From Zychaea mexicana (lineage: Eukaryota; Mucoromycota; Mucoromycetes; Mucorales; Lichtheimiaceae): a stretch of DNA of 64,000 nt. A program made the translations under genes and the position numbers. The stretch is from the NCBI RefSeq assembly GCF_025766255.1, contig NW_026516689.1:372001-436000 (forward strand), read 5' to 3'. Position 1 is the stretch's first letter. Each line of letters opens with the position of its first letter. The notes below the pieces were generated by a model that was not told the origin of the DNA, made no database searches, and was given only the letters and a program-made list of their open reading frames with translations. Below are positions 35,551-47,016 of this stretch, one piece after another.

Positions 35551-35874
35551 TTACTTTGCCCCAAACCAAAGTAGCAGAATGTGCCACTCCTCAGCTTGAC
35601 TTGGCATAGAACTAATATCATCTCCCGGTACTACACCAGCAATGACAGACGCATCACTACACCTAAGAATAGCATTTCATTCCGCCAGAGTAGTCCCAAG
35701 AATAACTTGTTCCTGACATAGATATGACAGCTCCGTCTTTGATACTTGCGATCTAAACGAAGTGGATGATGTAGAGTACAAAGTCCGATCATCCAGCGTG
35801 ACTTTACGACTGTTCTGGGCCCCTATAAGTTCGTCCTCATCCCCCCTGCTTGTGCTTTTTTCTTGTCCATCCAT
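35551..35874 (-). pseudogene. Unidentified 108-codon frame with an internal TGA
   Basis: ATG at 35874, terminal TAA at 35551-35553, and a TGA at 35677-35679 interrupting one continuous, hydrophilic, coding-like frame. Codon choice on both sides of the TGA resembles real genes. No family recognised; possibly a decayed host or element gene. Confidence 0.3.
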
Positions 35875-35880
35875 TTTTCA

Positions 35881-35945
35881 ACCCATCCATCCATCCATGC
35901 ATCTATTCACATTAACTCGTCCATCCATCCATGCATCCATCCGTT
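35881..35945. repeat. Imperfect (CCAT)n tetranucleotide tract
   Basis: Two clusters of tandem CCAT units with CATG interruptions. Simple microsatellite. Confidence 0.85.
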
Positions 35946-36777
35946 TATATCTCCCATCTACTATTCATAAGACATGTCTTTTGAGGAAACGTGCTTTGTA
36001 TCTCAAAGCGACGCGTCACTGTTTGCATAAAACTCGATAGGTTAAGTGCAACACGTTGTTGCTCGCTCATACTCTGCAACGCTTATCCTATCCTGCTCCT
36101 CCAGAGAGTGCTGGCTTCTTTTTTTATGATGCCGGTGCTCTTATGTCTAAACTGACGCCTGGCCTAGTGAGTATTGATTAGGATAAACACATGCTATATA
36201 GAAAGAAGGCAAGTTATCTTTCTTTTGTTTTCTAGTCTAGTTGGGCAGTAGTACTATATGTTTGCAGGACATGATATGATGATCTTACTATATATCCTTA
36301 ACTACATTGCCTGACTTTTACTGTGATTAAATCTACATGACTCTGATGGATTGTCCTCTTGCATATTTTACTGCTGGTCTTGTCTTGGTTTTTTCAACGC
36401 CACATTTACTAACTGGAACAATTTTTATTATACAGGTTGATGCTATATCAGTTATAACAAGTATAGATCCACTTTTATATATAAACTTCTTAAAAATAAT
36501 AAATGGAATGGGCATTAATATGCTTTATAACCTCTTAAAAATGCGCGACAAATATAAGTGTTGGTTTGTGCTATCTGTTGGTGTGGGAGAGATGCCGCAT
36601 GTATGAGTGACGTGAGAATGTCCAATCCAAATCCCAACGGAATTCAGCTTGTACCACCATTCCATTTTAAGAAAAAAGAGTCGACACTTTTACTATATTC
36701 GACTCGTAACTTATTTTTTCCTTCCCTCCCTCTCTTCTTGTCCACTCTTAATTTCCATATGAGTCTCGAAACGAACA

Positions 36778-39700
36778 ATGGAAGTGTTAGCAGATTGGTT
36801 TAATCTGCTGCGATTAAGCTCTACATATGATCTAGATGACTCGTTGCGTGCATTAGTAGGAAAGACTTTGTCGTGTGCGTTTGTCGTGGTTTACTCGCTC
36901 GTGCTCATAGTAGACGGCTACTACTTCCCATTCTTCCTTACTCTGGGATTCGCTTTGGGTGCCCTGTTCTTTGGAAGCAATGCCAACTATACATTCCCAC
37001 ATCATTCTGTTCAACTTCGTGAACATTATACCGAAAATGCTGAGGCCAAGGTAACTTTTATCACTTTTTTCCTTTTGTATTCTTGTTGTTGGTATGGTGA
37101 TACCAAAAAAAAGCGAGCACCACCACCAACCATACTTATTCACACACTTACACATCAATACTATATAAATATATATAACTAGCCATTAGCGACAGGAGAA
37201 GATGGGATACTGCATCTTTTTTACCCGCCCCTGACAAACATTGTGGAGCAACTGATCCATTACTTTTCTCGCGATTTTGTCCTGTCCTGGTGGGATCCAT
37301 TAAATTCAACCCATAATCCGGAATTTGAACGAGTCATCCGTACGCGTCTAAACGGCAGTGTGCACAGAGTCGAGAAAATCTTACTGAAACAAGAACGCAA
37401 CGATTTGGTCATGGCCACACTTTATGGCATAGCCAATGTTTTGATCATTCACATGGTACCTGAACGAAATTACTTTGATCATCAAATATCGTCAACAGCT
37501 ATATATTAACGCCGTCCCCTTGGATTATATACGTGTAGAGAGAATGCAGAAACTTTGAATGCTCGGGGTTATCATTGAATGGGTACATTGACGACAACCA
37601 ACACTCGCCATTTGCACAGCTCATGTCCACCACCGAACAACACCATCAAATGCGGTCTCTCAGTTCAACCATTTTGAAACGCGTACTTCCGAATACCGAC
37701 GCAGATTCTGCTGTTGTCATGAGCATGCTGCGAGAGTTGCTAGCTTCTCATTTGTTTGGCAATATCCTAGCGACCATGAGCGATCCGGACTTTATCAACA
37801 GCTACATCGTCGGCTATCTATCTGCCACTGACGAACCGGGTAATGCAGATGCCCATGATGACAGCGAAGGTATCCGCAACGTCGTCGAACGAGCGGCAGA
37901 GAGTCTGATGGCAGATGGTGGCTTTGGAGACGCAAGCCAAGGTAATAACAATACTAGTACGGTCACTTCGGGAACACAGCAGGCTGCGTCTCCTGAAGTT
38001 TACTTGCCTCCACAATCGATACCACCTACCAGCCCTTTACCGCCGCCGCCGCCACCTAGAAAATCTGCAACAGTGCCTCCTGATTTGTTGTTGCCGTCGT
38101 CTTCACCACCACCGTCATTCAAAGGAGATTCTGACGCAGTTAGTGAATCCGCCACCTCATCTTTAGCCTCATTGCCACCTATACCAGAAACGCACCACAA
38201 CAACAACAGTACACGTTCATCACCCTCTGCTGCTTCATCGAAAAAGAAAATATCTGTTCCTAAAGTTGTCGAAGATGCATCTCAACAATCGCCCATGATC
38301 TATGCCCCGGGTACTGTCAACTTTAGCGTCATGGACATTTCCTCCACGCCGGAGTCGGACAAGAACAAGCTCATGTTTATTGTGCAAATCGAACGACCAG
38401 CTATGGAGGACCATACAGGATCTGAAGGTGGTGGCTATGTGATTACACGAACATATGCCGATTTTGAAGTGTTCCACGCCATCATCAGCGCTCGCCACGC
38501 TCGTCGCGTCGCACGGACCAACCTCAGACTTCCACTGGACCCTATCCGATCATGGCTCAAATTGGGCACCAACACTAGTACGCCATCGGCCATTATCAAT
38601 GACACTGACAGCATCTGTCGATCATTGGAACGGTATTTGCATCTCGTTGTACAAGATAACGAAATGGGGCGGGACCAAATCATTTACGCATTCTTGCGCA
38701 AGGAACGACGAAGGAATATAGCGGACCACAATGATGATGATGATGATAGTGGAGAAGGCCAGCAGCAAGAGATGGAAGTTTCATTTGCGGATGAATACAT
38801 GGATGAAGTTAGTGCGTATGCAGCCTTGTCGTCTGCAATACCGGCACATAATGGGTATACGCCTCTGAGTGGACCGTCATCGGCTTCGTCTTCGGCAGCA
38901 AGCAGTGTGGGCAAGGCGATGTCAATGTTGGCACGAGCACCATCATTAGCAGTGAAGAGTGTCAGTCGAACTTCCACTACAGACGACGAACTTGTTGGAT
39001 CGCCGAGTCTGGAACCGTCGCGTCGTTGGTTCGGTCGAAAATCTGCTCGGGAAGGATCGATTTCGAGTGTTCGAAGTAACAATAGCTCAAGCGGAAAAGA
39101 AGAGGCGGATGGCGAGATAAGCACAACCTTCCATCATCATCAACAACAACAGCAAAGCCAGCAGAATCACCAACACGTGCCGTCGCCACCATCAACCCAG
39201 GCGACCACATGCTCTGAAGACGAAGGAGACGACGATGAAGTAATTACAAACGTGGTGGTGGAGGAGCCGGAGTCTGTTGCAGCTGCTGTTGACATTGAAG
39301 AATCAGCTCGAAGAACAGCTGTGGATGATGCTGGAGCACGCGTCAGCGACAACAAACCTCTATCTCCTTTGGATATCGAACTACTGATTGAAACAACATT
39401 TGCACTTGTCGTTGAAGTCTTTGACCTAACAACTGCCAACAACAAGGCATGGATGCGCAGGACATTGCTAAACGTGCTGCGCGAAGTGGTTCGACGGTCT
39501 TATACAGAAATCATTGCACAGCATTATAGCAGCTATATGAATAATTACATGTCGCCAGATGCGCTGGTCCATCTATGCGAAACAATTCAACACAAATTCT
39601 GGCCTGACGGTGTGTATAATACCTCCACATCTGAGCGAACGGAAGAGCAAAAGGCAGCAACAAGGCAACAGGCACGAGAGTTATTGATGAGCTCTGCGGT

Positions 39701-39845
39701 GCCTGCAGGTGTACGGCAACTCATTGGTGATCAGAACTGTAATGTCGCCATGGATCGTTTATGGGCTCGATTACAGGATCAAGCGCTGAACCGTGTGTTG
39801 ATGTTACAAATACTGGAGCGATTAATGCGACCGGTCTTTGGTTAA
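36778..39845 (+). CDS. PXA-PX-nexin_C sorting-nexin-like membrane protein (3 exons, 950 aa)
   Basis: Lipid-binding tether of the Mdm1/SNX13/SNX25 class. Exons 36778-37050, 37183-37455, 37539-39845. The N-terminus has hydrophobic segments (about 27-62) that should anchor it in the ER. The PXA domain follows (about 70-300), with NIVEQLIHYFSRDFVLSWW and the helix ELLASHLFGNILATMSDPDFIN. The PX domain (about 434-572) has FxVQIER, a RTYADFEVFH strand and a basic RVARTNLRLPL region for phosphoinositide. The sorting-nexin C-terminal domain (about 790-950) contains LDIELLIETTFALVVEVFDL. I see no RGS domain, so it is closer to fungal Mdm1-type PXA-PX proteins than to SNX13. Linkers are rich in Ser, Asp and Gln. 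The family works at ER-endosome/vacuole contact sites. Confidence 0.9.
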
Positions 39846-42658
39846 AAACTGAAATTGTGAGCTCCGCCCTCCCTCCCCCTCCATTTTCATGCTAAATATC
39901 ATCCTTTGCTAACCCTTACCTTTTATACTACTAGTCGTATTACTGCTATTATTTTTCTATCTATCTTCCTCTCTTATTTATTGTTTATTTATCTAGTTGT
40001 TGTAAATAGATCTTTCCTATTTTCTTTGTTTCATTTTCGTTTTTTTTCCACAGACGATTGATAGGTTTAGGCAAGTTAAAAGAACGTCCTCAGTGAAATA
40101 TAGTCATTGTGAAAAGATACATGTATGTCGACAAAGATCAACCAATGTACTTGATGCTTCAAAAACATTTTATGCATGGATATTTGTAGCTCTATGCGGA
40201 TTAAATTTGTGGTGCAGTAGGTGTCTAATGTGCTACGTGCATACTCATACTGTTAGTAATAGATATTCTGATACACTAGTATCTTATAACTACAAAGACT
40301 GTCAACTTTTACCGAATGAATGGCGCTAGTGGACATTTTTTCCATCATAACTTTATACATTCATAGCTGATTAAAGCTTTTGGTGTAACGACAGTGATGG
40401 TGTAATGTCTTCTGTATTAAGGATGAAAATGCGAATGAAAGTATAAATTTGGCGCTCGGGATACATCTTCACCAAAAGCGCGCTGTTTATGAGTACAATA
40501 ATGTTGGCTCCGTTCGATCTAGATAGTTCTTCCTCCTCTTACTCAGACTATAATAAATTATATACCAGTATCTGACATTTGATTCATTTCATGGCACCCC
40601 ACTTCCGTAGCCTTTGGTAAAAGCAACCTGTAAATTATGTCTTAAAAGGTACGCCATATGGTAGATATCTAATTGATATAGCGGTAATAATAGCCCTGCT
40701 CTTCTCCGCCTGCTAGTACTATCTTGCTGGTGTTGTTACTTTATGTCCGCTAACAACGGACGTATATGCAACTTTATTTGCGATGATTGTAAAGCATAAA
40801 CTTCGTGTCACGCCTGAGCGCAATTGTATCGGTTGTACGCCAAAATCCGTTTTCCCGGTAAGATACAACACTTTCCCTTCTTGAAAAAAGAAAAGTTAGG
40901 GGTCGACAACGTTTAATCACATGCCATATAATAGGTGATAATATACAACAACAGAAAAGAAATGGCCACCAAAAAGTTAAAAATAATAGTACTTTTAAAC
41001 AAGCTGTTAATTCCAAAAACACCTGTAACTGTCATAGATACGAAGGAACCCAGCACTAGACTTACCAGATGTAGTATGAGTTGACGGACGCATCTGCAGA
41101 ATGCGCGGATTCCACCGTTCCAATCCCATATCCAACCCTACTTCCTCTAGGGTGATAACACATTCGTCAGCAAATTACGACTGACCCCAGACGATGCAAA
41201 CGATTCTTGAATGTTACACCCATCATAAGACAATCTTTGTCTGATGGGATTATGCTACTATATCCCTGTACGAAAGCTAGATACATTGTTAAGGAGGTTT
41301 GCTTAAGATAATTGTTGATATTCATTGTTCTAATACATAACGCTTCCTAATTACACGTATCATTCAGACACTATGCTCTTTTCTTACGCTGTGATTAAAA
41401 CTATGAAGCTTGGTTGATTGGTTTCGTCAAAGTCATTATCGTTTTCGTTTCGTCACTGTCAGCGTTACATTTCTGGAGGTTTATCCCGTGTCATTCCTCC
41501 GTTGGCTACACTACATGCATATTTATCAGATCAAGCTGTGTGGACCCTGCTCGACGAAAGTTATCAGATCGTTCCACATACAATGCAGCTCGCCGATGTT
41601 CTCACGATCAGCATCATCATATGTTCGATATCTGATATACTCCCATTGTGGCCATAACATGGCTTTTTTTTAAAATGAAATAAATGAAAAGGAAGGATAT
41701 TTTTCTGCTCGACTAGTAGGTACATCATATGTATTAGTAGAATGAAGCGATGAATAGGCTATATAACGACCACTGAATGACATATGTATATTAAAGTGTT
41801 TAACTGTGAGATGACGTTCAATCGGCTTGCATGCTACAGTATCCCAGGAATTCCAGTATCTCTGGAATTTTACGATACCATGTTTGGAGATTTAGGCGGG
41901 GATGTAGAACTCGATTGTACCACAGTAATCCGAAAATTTTATCAGATCCTTCTAGATTATCACCCCAGTAGATTGGGAAATGGAATTGCATTATCCTAAG
42001 TAACTTTTGTATCATACACCAAAGTACAAACAGCTTGAAGATAATGAATGGCAAAACATTGATGGCGCCATCATTGGAATAAAATAGTGCAAGAGAAATA
42101 AAAACTAAAACATTTGGTCTCGTGGCGAGTAACAACAATGGTTTACGACCCTGTCAGTATAACACCTCTCCCCCTGGTCTAAATGGTAGTAACCCAGGAT
42201 TTTACTTAAACCTTTGTAACATATACGTCTTAGTCTCATTGTCTCACACTGATCTAGTGCATTTACGGAATTTGTATTTTAAAAAAAAAAGTGCGCGGAG
42301 AACGCGGCATTGATAAGACGTATTATGACAAGTAGTAAACTAATCATCAAGCTTGGAACATGCTTTTCTAAGGTGACACCATTTGTCGTCATCCAAGGAT
42401 ACGATCGACCACCTCAGAAAAATCTGATAGAAACTAACTAACAATTACTTGCACCCTGCACTAATGTAAAAGCACTAGCTTCTCGTGATTCTCATCAAGA
42501 TATGTCCTTTGACGAACCAACTCCGGTATTGATGATGCAGATTTTGAAATTGTATAAAAAGGACAGCATTTGGAGACACCTTGCAAAAGAACATCAGTTT
42601 TTAACCCTAACCTCTACTAGTATCTATATATATATATACACGTACGCAGCTCCATAAA
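39846..42658. other. Spacer with no well-supported gene
   Basis: Pyrimidine-rich 3' UTR of the PX protein at the left. Three overlapping plus-strand ORFs at 41410-41673 share one stretch and look accidental. A possible two-exon minus-strand small membrane protein ends near 40918 (see findings). TATA box of the next gene at 42553. Confidence 0.4.
42553..42560 (+). promoter_or_regulatory. TATA box of the DUF1775 gene
   Basis: TATAAAAA lies 106 nt upstream of the ATG at 42659. Confidence 0.6.
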
Positions 42659-43430
42659 ATGGTCTTTGGTCGCTCTTCTATCTTGTCTCTGGCTACTGTC
42701 GCCCTTCTCATCAGCAAGGCCCAAGCTGATCTTTCCTTGTTGGTTGGCTCCCATGAAGGCAGTGGTCTATACCTGAACACTGATCTTCGCGTCCCTCACG
42801 GCTGCAAGAACTCCGATGGGTCTCTTACTCTTGGTGTCACTGTTGAAATCCCTAGCGAGATTCTTGCTGTTCAAGCTGAATATATCCCTGACTATGTAAT
42901 TACCGCTTCTATATATCTGAGATCATCACTTTAGCGCGATCTATCCTATGGTAACAATGCACTAATTTGAACTTTGTTGTAATTGTGAAATATAGAATCT
43001 CACAATCACCAAGCAACAACTTACCGAGCCTCAAGCGCTTTCCGAAGGTGGCCGTGAGGTGTCATCGCGTACCGCCTCTATCCAATGGATGAGCGCTGAC
43101 CCTGTTCCCGATGGTGCCTTCATGGACTACAAGATGCGTATCTATATCCCTAAAATTGGCGACGATGAAACCCATACCCACTACTTCAAGACTACCCAGC
43201 ACTGCGAAGGCGGCGTCAACGATGTCTACGATCAAATCCCTGGTTCTGAAAACTATGATGAATCCAGCGGACGCAATGCTCCGTTCATCGAAATTGGCGG
43301 AGAAGTCGACTCTACTCCCTGGATCGAAAGCAAGGAGAACCGCAACACCAATGGTGCCTCTTCTAGCCAGAAGGTTGCCATGGCAGCCACTGCCCTCGTG
43401 GCTGGTCTCGCTGCCTTCAACCTCGCCTAA
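42659..43430 (+). CDS. DUF1775 (YcnI-like) protein, probably GPI-anchored (2 exons, 223 aa)
   Basis: Exons 42659-42895 and 42996-43430, phase 0. Signal peptide about 1-23 (ends SKAQA). The domain shows the DUF1775 hallmarks: LRVPHGC with the family Cys, TVEIPSE, and later YFKTTQHCEGGVNDVYDQIP, which matches the 'Q.CEGG...W..IP' block of proteobacterial and fungal members. The bacterial YcnI prototype binds copper through the mature N-terminal His and a nearby Trp. Here the predicted mature N-terminus is Asp (ADLSLLVG), and the PGW position reads PDY. The C-terminus is Ser/Asn-rich and then hydrophobic (KVAMAATALVAGLAAFNLA), as in GPI-anchor signals. Likely a cell-surface protein of unknown function; copper binding by the classical site is doubtful. 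Confidence 0.85.
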
Positions 43431-44317
43431 TTCTTCTTTCTCTATTATGTGAACTCTTCCTTATCCTTATACCACTACCTTAGTAGTATGATGTCTTCCT
43501 GTATTATTTTACTTAGCATGTCAACATTATGTATTATCTCTTACTAAGAGAATCGCAACTTTATATAAATAGAGAAAAATCTCGACCTGTGGATAATAAA
43601 ATTTATTAGTATACTACATTTCTAGACTCTTTAACGATAAATACGGAAACTGATGAAATGACACCCTTAGCCTTATGAGACTTTTACTAAAGAGTTTATT
43701 ACAGCTGTTGAATATCTTTAAGAAAGTTACTGTTCAAGTGTTGCTGGATTGGAAAAATTGTACTTTGTCGGATGCTGTTGCATCTCAACATAACGAGAGC
43801 CGGGTTACAATGTAATAACATGATGGATGCTTATTATACAGTAACCATTTTGCTGCTGACATTTTGTCACCGTAGGGTGGAAACGCTAATGTAGCGTCAC
43901 TGAGTTGATCCTCATTTGTTAGGCGATTAAACTGTTTATTAGTATATTAGCTATGCTATCATTTAAGATAACAGCCGACATCTTCAGTATTCCAGCATGG
44001 CACTGTTAGGCGTACCAATGCGGAGCGTCTAAAATTTTCTATGATAGTTCAGGCTGCGAAAAGTATGCGCGCAACTTGCGTCTCACACCACGTCAAAGTG
44101 ATTGGTGGAGAGAAGGATTCTACCATATAGGAAATTTACATGAAGATCTGGAACATATTTGCTCAGGTACGAAACATAAGCTTGTGGATAGAGTGCATAA
44201 TATAGCTTGAAACGAAAGGCTGAGCGTCAAAAAATGTCGAAACTTAGGTATCGACCAGCACGAAGCTAACGTGGCAACCGAAAAAAACTCTTCCTCATCA
44301 ACTACCGACAGTAAAAG

Positions 44318-45207
44318 GGCTTGGATCGATTCCTTATATATTTGGGATCGTCGACGGACGCGTATGGTATGAGTGCCGGAATGATAATTTTTGCCTGGTT
44401 TGGGAGTTGCTGGTACATGTGCTGGTCGTACATTCCAGTTTCGCCTGCAAGACGGACAAGTGAAGTGACGAATCGGACGCCAATATTTGCATGTCGTCCG
44501 ATTAAGTCTGTGTTCGTCAGCTGCTCAAATCCGACCGTTGGGAAAGGTGTTCCTGGTATGTACAGACCTTTGCGACTATCATAGTAGTAGTTGTCGTATC
44601 AGTCACACTAAGACTTCATTTATCGAACGCGTTCTGACGGTATGGTCAGTGTCGCAATGGCCTTCAAGGCTTCTGTAGATGCTTCTTTTGTGGCCATTGC
44701 TATTCAAGCGAGAACATGAGCGTCGTGCTTTGGTGTGTAATTGGAGAGGCGGACCAGCATTAAACGTGTTGACGTATGTATTCCAGTCAGTATGAGAGTA
44801 GCATCGATTCATTGCACGTAGTTATCTTGGCAGTATGTATACGCTCACTGTCTTGTTATAACAGCTGTGCTCTGTTAATAACGAAATTGCAAAATGTCGT
44901 CTGCCATCGGAGACAGGCTCTGCTGACACGTCATGCTCGTTTTGTATATTCCTATTAACTGTTGCAATGACCCAAGCCAGTAGCTAAAGCCTGAACATAT
45001 TCTAGTGATCGTTGACACAGCATATTGAACATCATGCCTATAGCTATTTTTGGATGATGCGGCATTGCGGTGCACGGCCACGAAGATTGTCCATCGATGA
45101 TGTAGCGTATTGTTGCCCACAATGGCAAACAGAGTGACCAGTGACGTTTGAAAGAAATTTATGTCACAGTTTATTTTCATAGCATTTGTGTTTGGATATA
45201 TGTGCAT
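44318..45207 (-). pseudogene. Unidentified decayed coding frame with many in-frame stops
   Basis: One frame, read from the ATG at 45207 to a terminal stop near 44318, encodes coding-like protein for about 290 codons but is cut by roughly eight TAA/TAG/TGA codons (for example near 44875, 44845, 44815, 44703, 44622 and 44604). The best-preserved parts are 45207-44878 (110 aa) and 44600-44321 (about 94 aa, with the runs GLYIPGTPFP and NIGVRFVTSLVRLAGE). There seem to be few or no frameshifts, which suggests decay mainly by substitutions. I cannot name the family. A mobile-element or endogenised-virus origin is possible but not shown. Confidence 0.4.
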
Positions 45208-45357
45208 GCATTGCCTTTAGGTTCATGGTTATCGTTTTCTTTTTGTTCTGCACCTGCAGGTCTGCGGGTAAAAGTGTTAAATTAGGCACGGTTGCATGAT
45301 ACAGGTAAAAACGTAAACTCCTGTGTAATTCTTCATCACGTGCGGGTAATTTGAGAA

Positions 45358-45424
45358 AGCTGGTTACTATTTTGTGTGTACACTATCATGATAGCAAATG
45401 GCTACCACTTCGGTGTAACCAGCT
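45358..45424. repeat. 10-bp inverted repeat enclosing a 12-bp palindrome
   Basis: AGCTGGTTAC (45358-45367) and GTAACCAGCT (45415-45424) are exact inverted copies. Between them lies the palindrome CTATCATGATAG (45383-45394). Could form a cruciform or be the end of a small element. Confidence 0.7.
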
Positions 45425-46031
45425 CATGCTCTTTATCAAAAAAATTAGATACTTTACACTCTATATTGTTTTAATGGCTACAGAATGAGGATTTGAGGCT
45501 AGAATAATCAATGATTTTTTATTGTAGCTGGTTGTATTTTTTTGTGTCTTTTTTTTACCAAAAAAATTAGGTATTATAGGAATCGAGCGTTTGCTTCTTT
45601 TTCCAGAGAAGCGATACCATTGTTGTTTGATGAATTGAATTGTCGCACAAGGGAATTACAGTGCGTGTGGGTAATGTACCCACGCCCAACAAGTAATATG
45701 TAAATCTCGAATTTAAGATAATCTACAATTTAGGTTTATTCTAGTCCGGGCAATCACTTCTTTTTTAGTATCAGCAGTAATCCACAATCCACTTACTGCT
45801 ATCCATTAATCGCTAGTTTCTGGCAGAATACGCTAAAATTGCATCCACTACGTTTCCCAGTCAAGTCGAATGCTGGGTAACCGCGCATTGATTGCGATTA
45901 TCCACACCAATATGGAATACCAACTGATCGCTTAAAACCAGTAACTGCTAGGATAACTTTGATAATTCAACGAGCTATGGTTGTGATTGTATGATTCTCG
46001 GTAGTACTAGCCAGACGTTATCATTCATAAC

Positions 46032-46260
46032 ATGAATTGTGAGGAAAAACGCTCTCGGGCAGAAACGGAATTTCACGTTCCCACCACTACACTGAGTGAA
46101 CCAATTGAAGCAACCAAAGAACGCATATTGCATTATATAGTAAGTGATGAGTTTATATAGTATGATTGAGAAAGGCGGTGATCAACCAGCAATCACCGGA
46201 TATCGAATAAAGAGTTATGAATACAGTATGAGTGAAAAAGATATATTACCTTCGATGTGA
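46032..46260 (+). CDS. Possible tiny gene, 65 aa in two pieces
   Basis: The ATG at 46032 opens a coding-like 36-codon frame to 46139, ending at a good donor (GTAAGT). A second coding-like piece, 46171-46260, continues in phase 0 to a TGA. The gap is only 31 nt, shorter than other introns here, so it may be a small insertion or chance. The product is hydrophilic and charged; no family recognised. Confidence 0.25.
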
Positions 46261-46906
46261 GTCGTTCGTTTTTTCTTTTTGAATGACTATACTTTATATA
46301 TACAGATAATACGATATACTACTAGTTAACATCAGTAATGAGAGTGGGGAATGACATGGAAGATTACATAAATCAACACAGCTTTACTGAACGAAAATTC
46401 TTATCTAACACAGCGAATCGATAAATTCACGGTTAAGCGGGAAAATTTCACAATGTTAGTGTGGTACCACACAGCACAATTCACGCAAATCGCTTTCCTC
46501 CGGCTACGAGCGCCGTTCTTTCTAGAATAGGAACAATCCAAATGTCCGGGGCATCAGAACCATGTCTATAACTTGCATTGTTATGACCATAAACGTCTAG
46601 CTATTGGTCGCTAATCAGCGTCGCAAAAGGCCGAACTCACGGACACGGAATAATGTCTTTAGTAGCGTGAGTCAACTGTACCCATTTGATTGGTGCGAAC
46701 TCTGCTATGTAAGATAGAGATAGTAACTTTTCATGCAGTTTTTAACAACGGAGATAATAACCCGAGATACTGATAAACACATCCAACAAATAATTCCATA
46801 AAAAATTTATGCTCTTATGTGCTGCTTGTATATGTGTGAGTGTGTGTGCGATAAGTAGCTACATGCGTATTGCCACGTGAGATAAAGAAACACTCTGGAT
46901 GGGAAG

Positions 46907-46914
46907 TATAAAAG
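46907..46914 (+). promoter_or_regulatory. TATA box of the FAD oxidase gene
   Basis: TATAAAAG lies 110 nt before the ATG at 47017. Confidence 0.6.
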
Positions 46915-47016
46915 GCGTGCTGCACATCTTACGCACTTTTCCTTATTATTAATACCACCAATAACCTTACCCCCAACCAGAACCTCTATCTTTTTTGATT
47001 CCACTTTTTTCTGAAA

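Larger units (their letters stand above)
34829..36777. other. Spacer with one possible relic ORF
   Basis: Contains KEI1 upstream DNA, a CCAT-type tetranucleotide tract (35881-35945) and a minus-strand broken ORF (35551-35874, listed separately). Nothing else recognised. Confidence 0.4.
43431..47016. other. Spacer holding relics and palindromes
   Basis: Contains an unidentified decayed frame (44321-45207, minus), an inverted repeat at 45358-45424, a possible tiny two-exon gene at 46032-46260 and the promoter of the FAD oxidase. Otherwise AT-rich with nothing recognised. Confidence 0.4.

Noticed and set aside
41410..41673. Three overlapping ORFs in different frames
   Set aside because: All three frames are open over the same short stretch, which is typical of chance, and none shows a motif.
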